Part shown: positions 60,340-64,000 of the stretch, one piece after another
How positions within the stretch are numbered: the first letter of the stretch is position 1
How the letters are laid out: every line of letters begins with the position of its first letter
DNA from: an uncultured Verrucomicrobiota bacterium
GTDB lineage: Bacteria; Verrucomicrobiota; Verrucomicrobiia; Limisphaerales; CAIQOK01
DNA length: 64,000 bases
Direction of reading: 5' to 3'
Assembly: GCA_903873415.1 (NCBI GenBank)
Contig: CAIQOK010000092.1
Coordinates: 1 to 64,000, forward strand
Made by a program: the position numbers and the translations under genes
Notes under the pieces: generated by a model
What the model was told of the DNA's origin: nothing
Databases searched by the model: none
The model's input: the letters and a program-made list of their open reading frames with translations, nothing else

Positions 60340-61911
60340 GTGTCAGATCTAATCGCCATCGTAGGCCGGCCCAACGTCGGGAAGTCAGCCCTCTTCAACC
60401 GCATTGTCGGCCGGCGCATCGCCATCGTCCATGACCAGCCAGGTGTCACCCGGGATCGTGTTTCTGCGGAGGCCGAGTGGCACGGGCGGCCATTCACCTT
60501 GGTGGACACGGGCGGCATCGGCCTGTTACGGCGGGAAAAGGCCGAGGACGTGATCACCCAGGCCGCCATCGAGCAGGTGGGCCTGGCCATTGAATCGGCC
60601 AACGTGATTGTGCTTGTGGTCAACGTGCAGGAGGGAGTGGTGCCTCTGGATCGCGAAGTGGCCACCCGCCTGCGGCGCTGCGGCAAGCCTGTCCTCGTGG
60701 CGGTCAACAAGGTCGACACCAGCCGCGCGGAATCCGGAGCGGATGAGTTCGCCCGGCTGGGTTTTGAGAAGATTTTCCCGGTCAGCGCCATTCATGGCGA
60801 AGGCATACACCCCTTGATGGACGCGGCGATGGCATTGCTGCCCGCCTCCAGCGAAGCCCTCCATCCGGTCGTTGAAGGGGAAGAAAGTTCCGAACCCGCA
60901 GCGGGTGAGGATGCGACGGCGGCGGCAGCGCCGCCGGCCCCCCTGAAACTTGCCATTGTCGGCCGACCCAATGTCGGGAAGTCGTCGATCATCAACGCCC
61001 TGACCCGGTCGGAGCGGGTCATTGTCTCGCCCATTCCCGGGACCACGCGCGACTCGGTGGATGTGCCTTTTGAGGTTGAGACGGAAGGCGTGCGCCAGAA
61101 ATATATCCTGATCGACACCGCCGGAATGCGTAAAACCCGGAGCATCGGGGATTCTATCGAGTTTTTCAGCGTGAAACGCTCCGAGGATTCCATCGCGCGC
61201 TGCGACATAGCCTTGCTGGTGCTGGACGCCGAGGCCGGAATCACGGAGCAAGAGAAGAAAATAGCGGATCGGATTGTCGAGGAACGCAAGGCCTGCATTG
61301 TGGTTATCAATAAATGGGACTTGTTCGACGAGAAAGTGCTTGAAGCGCGCAAGGAAGAGATTCAGCGGCGCGCCCGCAAACAGCACCGGGAGGGGAACGA
61401 CGACCCGGTGACCACCCTGTCTGAGTTCGGCGAATGGGTACAGGAGAAGCTTTTCTTCCTCGATTACGCGCCGGTGATTTTCACCTCGGCCAAGTCAGGC
61501 TTTCATCTGGAGCGCCTACTGGAAGCGGTCCGTTACGTGGCGGCGCAGTTGCAACAGAAAGTCCCCACAGCCATTCTCAATCGCACGATTCAAGATGCGG
61601 TGGAGCGCCGCCAACCCGTGAGCGATCTGGGCCACCGCTTGAAATTCTTCTACGCGACCCAGGTGCGCCAGTCGCCGCCGACCTTTCTGCTGTTCGTCAA
61701 CCGGGACGAGCTTTTTTCCGACCAATACAAAAAATATCTCGGGGACCAACTGCGGAAGGCGTTTGGCTACGAAGGGTGTCCCTTGGTGCTGGTGCCCAAG
61801 GCGCGGCCCAAAACGATCGAGCCGGTGCGCAAACCCCGGCATCCCCGCGCACCCCAGCGGTCGGAACAGCCGGAAGGGCGGCGCCCCGAGCGGCGGCAAC
61901 GCAGGGGTTGA
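60340..61911 (+). CDS. der: GTPase Der (EngA), ribosome assembly
   Basis: The 524-residue protein has two tandem GTPase domains: GRPNVGKS at residues 9-16 and again at 208-215, each with DTGG/DTAG and NKxD (NKVD, NKWD), and a C-terminal KH-like domain (from about 400) with a basic tail ending RRPERRQRRG. It acts in maturation of the large ribosomal subunit. An ATG at 60181 opens the frame but adds 53 residues without homology; the GTG at 60340 (VSDLIAIVGRPNVG) puts the first G1 motif near the N-terminus as in the family. A linker of about 30 residues, Ala/Glu/Pro-rich, joins the GTPase domains. Confidence 0.93.
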   Translation: MSDLIAIVGRPNVGKSALFNRIVGRRIAIVHDQPGVTRDRVSAEAEWHGRPFTLVDTGGIGLLRREKAEDVITQAAIEQVGLAIESANVIVLVVNVQEGVVPLDREVATRLRRCGKPVLVAVNKVDTSRAESGADEFARLGFEKIFPVSAIHGEGIHPLMDAAMALLPASSEALHPVVEGEESSEPAAGEDATAAAAPPAPLKLAIVGRPNVGKSSIINALTRSERVIVSPIPGTTRDSVDVPFEVETEGVRQKYILIDTAGMRKTRSIGDSIEFFSVKRSEDSIARCDIALLVLDAEAGITEQEKKIADRIVEERKACIVVINKWDLFDEKVLEARKEEIQRRARKQHREGNDDPVTTLSEFGEWVQEKLFFLDYAPVIFTSAKSGFHLERLLEAVRYVAAQLQQKVPTAILNRTIQDAVERRQPVSDLGHRLKFFYATQVRQSPPTFLLFVNRDELFSDQYKKYLGDQLRKAFGYEGCPLVLVPKARPKTIEPVRKPRHPRAPQRSEQPEGRRPERRQRRG

Positions 61912-61946
61912 CCTGCCTTGCGCCCAACCCAGCCCTCATCAAACCC

Positions 61947-62624
61947 ATGAGCGAAACCAACCACTTCATCCGCGAAGATCCTTGGAGGATCTTTCGCATC
62001 ATGGCCGAGTTCGTGGAATCGTTTGAAACGATGTCCAAACTCGGGCCGGCGGTGACGATTTTCGGTTCCGCCCGCACCCGGCGGACCGATCCCTATTACC
62101 GGGCCGCGCAGGCGCTGGGCCGCAAGCTGGCCCAGAATGACTTTGCGGTCATCACCGGCGGCGGTCCCGGGATAATGGAAGCCGCCAACCGGGGGGCGTC
62201 CCAGGCCAAGGGCAAATCGGTCGGGCTGAATATCGAACTGCCCCGCGAGCAGCGGGGCAATTCCTACGCCAATGTGCCCATCCAGTTCCATTACTTCTTC
62301 GCCCGGAAAGTCTGCTTCACCAAATACAGCATGGGTTTCATCTATCTCCCCGGCGGATTCGGCACGCTGGACGAACTGTTCGAGGTCCTCACCCTGGCCC
62401 AGACCGAGCGCATCTCGCGCTTCCCCATGATCCTTTTCGGCAAAAAACATTGGCAGGGCCTGCTGCGCTGGCTCAAACCGGCGCTGCGGGAGAAGGGATT
62501 CATCGACAGTGCCGATCTGGATTTGCTCCATCTGACGGACGATGTGGAGGAAGCGCTGGAGATTCTCGTTGATTACCGGCGTGAATCCGGGGTGCCGCAA
62601 ACCATTCCCAAGGCCTTTTCATGA
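61947..62624 (+). CDS. LOG family protein (cytokinin riboside 5'-monophosphate phosphoribohydrolase-like)
   Basis: The 225-residue product has the LOG signatures GGGPGIMEAANRGA (71-84) and PGGFGTLDE (135-143), with VTIFGSARTRR before them. LOG-type enzymes split the N-glycosidic bond of nucleoside monophosphates; in bacteria the substrate is often unknown (YgdH/PpnN-like or nucleotide turnover). An open frame starts at 61434 but overlaps der; the ATG at 61947 follows the der stop by 35 bases and begins the family N-terminus. Confidence 0.9.
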   Translation: MSETNHFIREDPWRIFRIMAEFVESFETMSKLGPAVTIFGSARTRRTDPYYRAAQALGRKLAQNDFAVITGGGPGIMEAANRGASQAKGKSVGLNIELPREQRGNSYANVPIQFHYFFARKVCFTKYSMGFIYLPGGFGTLDELFEVLTLAQTERISRFPMILFGKKHWQGLLRWLKPALREKGFIDSADLDLLHLTDDVEEALEILVDYRRESGVPQTIPKAFS

Positions 62625-62699
62625 GCCGGGGCCCAAGGCGCGGGCTGAAACCGCAACCGTCCCGCGGGGCACCTCCCTCCGGATCAAATCCCTAATCCC

Positions 62700-63962
62700 A
62701 TGTATCAATTCACCCGTCTCCCCAACGGCCTGACCGTTGCCACTGCCGAAATGCCGCACATGGCCAGCGTCAGTGTCGGCGTATGGGTGGGCACCGGCGC
62801 CCGCTGCGAATCCGCCCCGCTCAACGGCGCCTGTCATTTCATCGAACACCTCCTCTTCAAAGGGACCCCCAAACGATCCTCCGAGGAAATTTCCCAGGCC
62901 GTGGAAGGAGTGGGCGGTTATTTGAACGCGTTCACCAGCGAGGAGATGACCTGTTTCCACGCCCGCGCCGGAGCCGACCGCTTCGACACGCTGCTGGATG
63001 TGCTCGTCGACATGCTGCTCAACTCGAAGTTCACGCCGGCGGATATCGCCAAGGAACGCGATGTCATCAAGGAGGAAATTGCGATGTATCTGGACCAGCC
63101 CGCTCAGCACGTCCAAGAACTGCTCAATGCGACACTCTGGCCGGGGCAGCCGCTGGGCCGCTCTGTCACCGGCACCGCGGCCTCGCTCAACGCCCTGACC
63201 CGCAGCAAACTCCTCGATTATCTGCGCGGGAATTATGTCACCGGCGCCACGGTGATTGTGGTGGCGGGAAACATCCGGCACCAGCAGGCCGTGGCGGCCG
63301 TGGCGCGCCGGGCGCGGCACTTCAAAACCGGCCCGCGCCCTGTGTTTGAGCCGGCCCTGATCGCCCAGCGCTCGCCCCGGGTGAATCTGCTCTCCAAAAA
63401 AACGGAGCAGACCCAGCTCGCACTGGGCATCCACACCTGCTCACGCCATGACGACCGCCGGTTCGCACTCCGCCTGCTCAACGTCATTCTCGGCGAGAAC
63501 ATGAGTTCACGCCTCTTTCAGGTCATCCGCGAAGACCGCGGCCTGGCGTATTCGATTTACAGCTCGCCCAGTTTTTACGCTGACACCGGCGATCTGGTGA
63601 TTTCCGCCGGATTGGACACAGGCAATGTGAAAGAGACTCTGCGCTTGGTTGGCCGGGAATTGCGGCGCTGCACCGAAGCGCCCCCCGGTGCCGCCGAATT
63701 GCGCCGCGCCCGCGACTATGCCGTCGGACAGATGGACTTGAGCCTGGAGAGCACCGACAACCAGATGAACTGGGTGGGAGAACATCTGCTGGGTTACGGC
63801 CAGATTTTCTCGCCAGCGGAAGCCAAACAGCGCCTGCAAAAAGTCACTGCCGGAGACATTAGGGCCGTGGCCCGCGACTTTTTCCGCCCGGACCGGCTGA
63901 ATCTGGCCCTGATCAGCCCGTTAAAGACCGACCGGGGTCTGGCGAAACTGCTGAGTTTTTGA
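62700..63962 (+). CDS. M16-family zinc peptidase (processing-peptidase-like)
   Basis: The 420-residue protein has the inverted zinc motif HFIEH at residues 46-50 (HxxEH, with E49 as catalytic base and H46/H50 as ligands) and the third ligand about 76 residues on in KEEIAMY (E126). The C-terminal half has the R/Y motif EDRGLAYSIYSS. It resembles the PqqL/mitochondrial-processing-peptidase group and has no signal peptide, so it is likely cytoplasmic. It lies 75 bases after the LOG gene and ends 38 bases before the window edge. Confidence 0.92.
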   Translation: MYQFTRLPNGLTVATAEMPHMASVSVGVWVGTGARCESAPLNGACHFIEHLLFKGTPKRSSEEISQAVEGVGGYLNAFTSEEMTCFHARAGADRFDTLLDVLVDMLLNSKFTPADIAKERDVIKEEIAMYLDQPAQHVQELLNATLWPGQPLGRSVTGTAASLNALTRSKLLDYLRGNYVTGATVIVVAGNIRHQQAVAAVARRARHFKTGPRPVFEPALIAQRSPRVNLLSKKTEQTQLALGIHTCSRHDDRRFALRLLNVILGENMSSRLFQVIREDRGLAYSIYSSPSFYADTGDLVISAGLDTGNVKETLRLVGRELRRCTEAPPGAAELRRARDYAVGQMDLSLESTDNQMNWVGEHLLGYGQIFSPAEAKQRLQKVTAGDIRAVARDFFRPDRLNLALISPLKTDRGLAKLLSF

Positions 63963-64000
63963 AACGCCGCCTCACTCCGGATGCGCCCCTTGATCCAAGA

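Noticed and set aside
61434-61946. An upstream start that would add 171 residues to the LOG protein
   Set aside because: That segment overlaps der in another frame; LOG homology begins at the ATG at 61947.
1-64000. CRISPR arrays, prophage, integrase or transposase genes
   Set aside because: No spaced direct-repeat series and no recombinase motif were seen anywhere in the window.

Overview
The window reads as chromosomal DNA of a Verrucomicrobiota bacterium, possibly of the Limisphaerales/Pedosphaeraceae type (this is inference, not a search result). The pointers are a prepilin-type signal of the [14 protein letters not shown] kind on a single-gene pseudopilin, large secreted proteins with Ig-like domains and a WQNLG...YYRL tail, a secreted cytochrome c fused to a beta-propeller, a C30-type carotenoid neighbourhood, and A/T-rich start sites that mostly lack a Shine-Dalgarno sequence. 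Base composition is GC-rich and even. I see no prophage, insertion sequence, CRISPR array or plasmid marker.

Layout. Positions 1-2455 hold the edge of a membrane protein, a stand-alone CoaB-type domain protein and a sugar-nucleotidyltransferase. Positions 2571-15721 are one long minus-strand ribosomal operon, read from rplB down to rplQ: rplB-rpsS-rplV-rpsC-rplP-rpmC-rpsQ-rplN-rplX-rplE-rpsN-rpsH-rplF-rplR-rpsE-rplO-secY-map-infA-rpmJ-rpsM-rpsK-rpsD-rpoA-rplQ. It ends in a clear terminator and starts at a recognisable promoter before rplB. The usual rpsJ-rplC-rplD-rplW head and rpmD are absent, and about 1 kb of apparently non-coding, strand-asymmetric DNA lies upstream. Positions 16775-31606 hold secreted and membrane proteins: cytochrome c/propeller protein, ceramidase-like hydrolase, secreted toroid-like protein, CopA copper pump, Ig-domain protein, pseudopilin, metallophosphoesterase and a short Ppx/GppA protein. 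A tRNA-Val follows.

Positions 32325-42559 look like a light-stress and pigment island: an atypical SDR protein, CPD photolyase, a CIA30-like protein, an SRPBCC protein, two CrtI/CrtN-type desaturases, an aldehyde dehydrogenase and a polyprenol-phosphate type glycosyltransferase. Two desaturases plus an aldehyde dehydrogenase recall staphyloxanthin-like C30 carotenoic acid pathways; the synthase is not in the window. Positions 42706-52312 hold a TPR membrane protein, a secreted protein, tRNA-Tyr, a radical SAM/ceramide-type glycosyltransferase pair, proC, a Tat-exported Gfo/Idh/MocA protein and a YihY-type membrane protein. Positions 52535-63962 hold ftsK, the lexA-polymerase operon, der, a LOG-family protein and an M16 peptidase.

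The most unusual locus is 55139-60133. A LexA repressor gene is followed after 3 nt by a gene for one 1455-residue polypeptide joining a complete Y-family DNA polymerase (DinB/Pol IV type, catalytic D8, D101, E102 present) to a complete C-family DNA polymerase (DnaE type, D770, D772, D934 present). The operon is preceded by a perfect 8+2+8 palindrome embedded in a sigma70-like promoter. This looks like a fused, self-contained version of the lexA-imuA-imuB-dnaE2 mutagenesis cassette, but with a Y-family half that has kept its catalytic residues, unlike ImuB.
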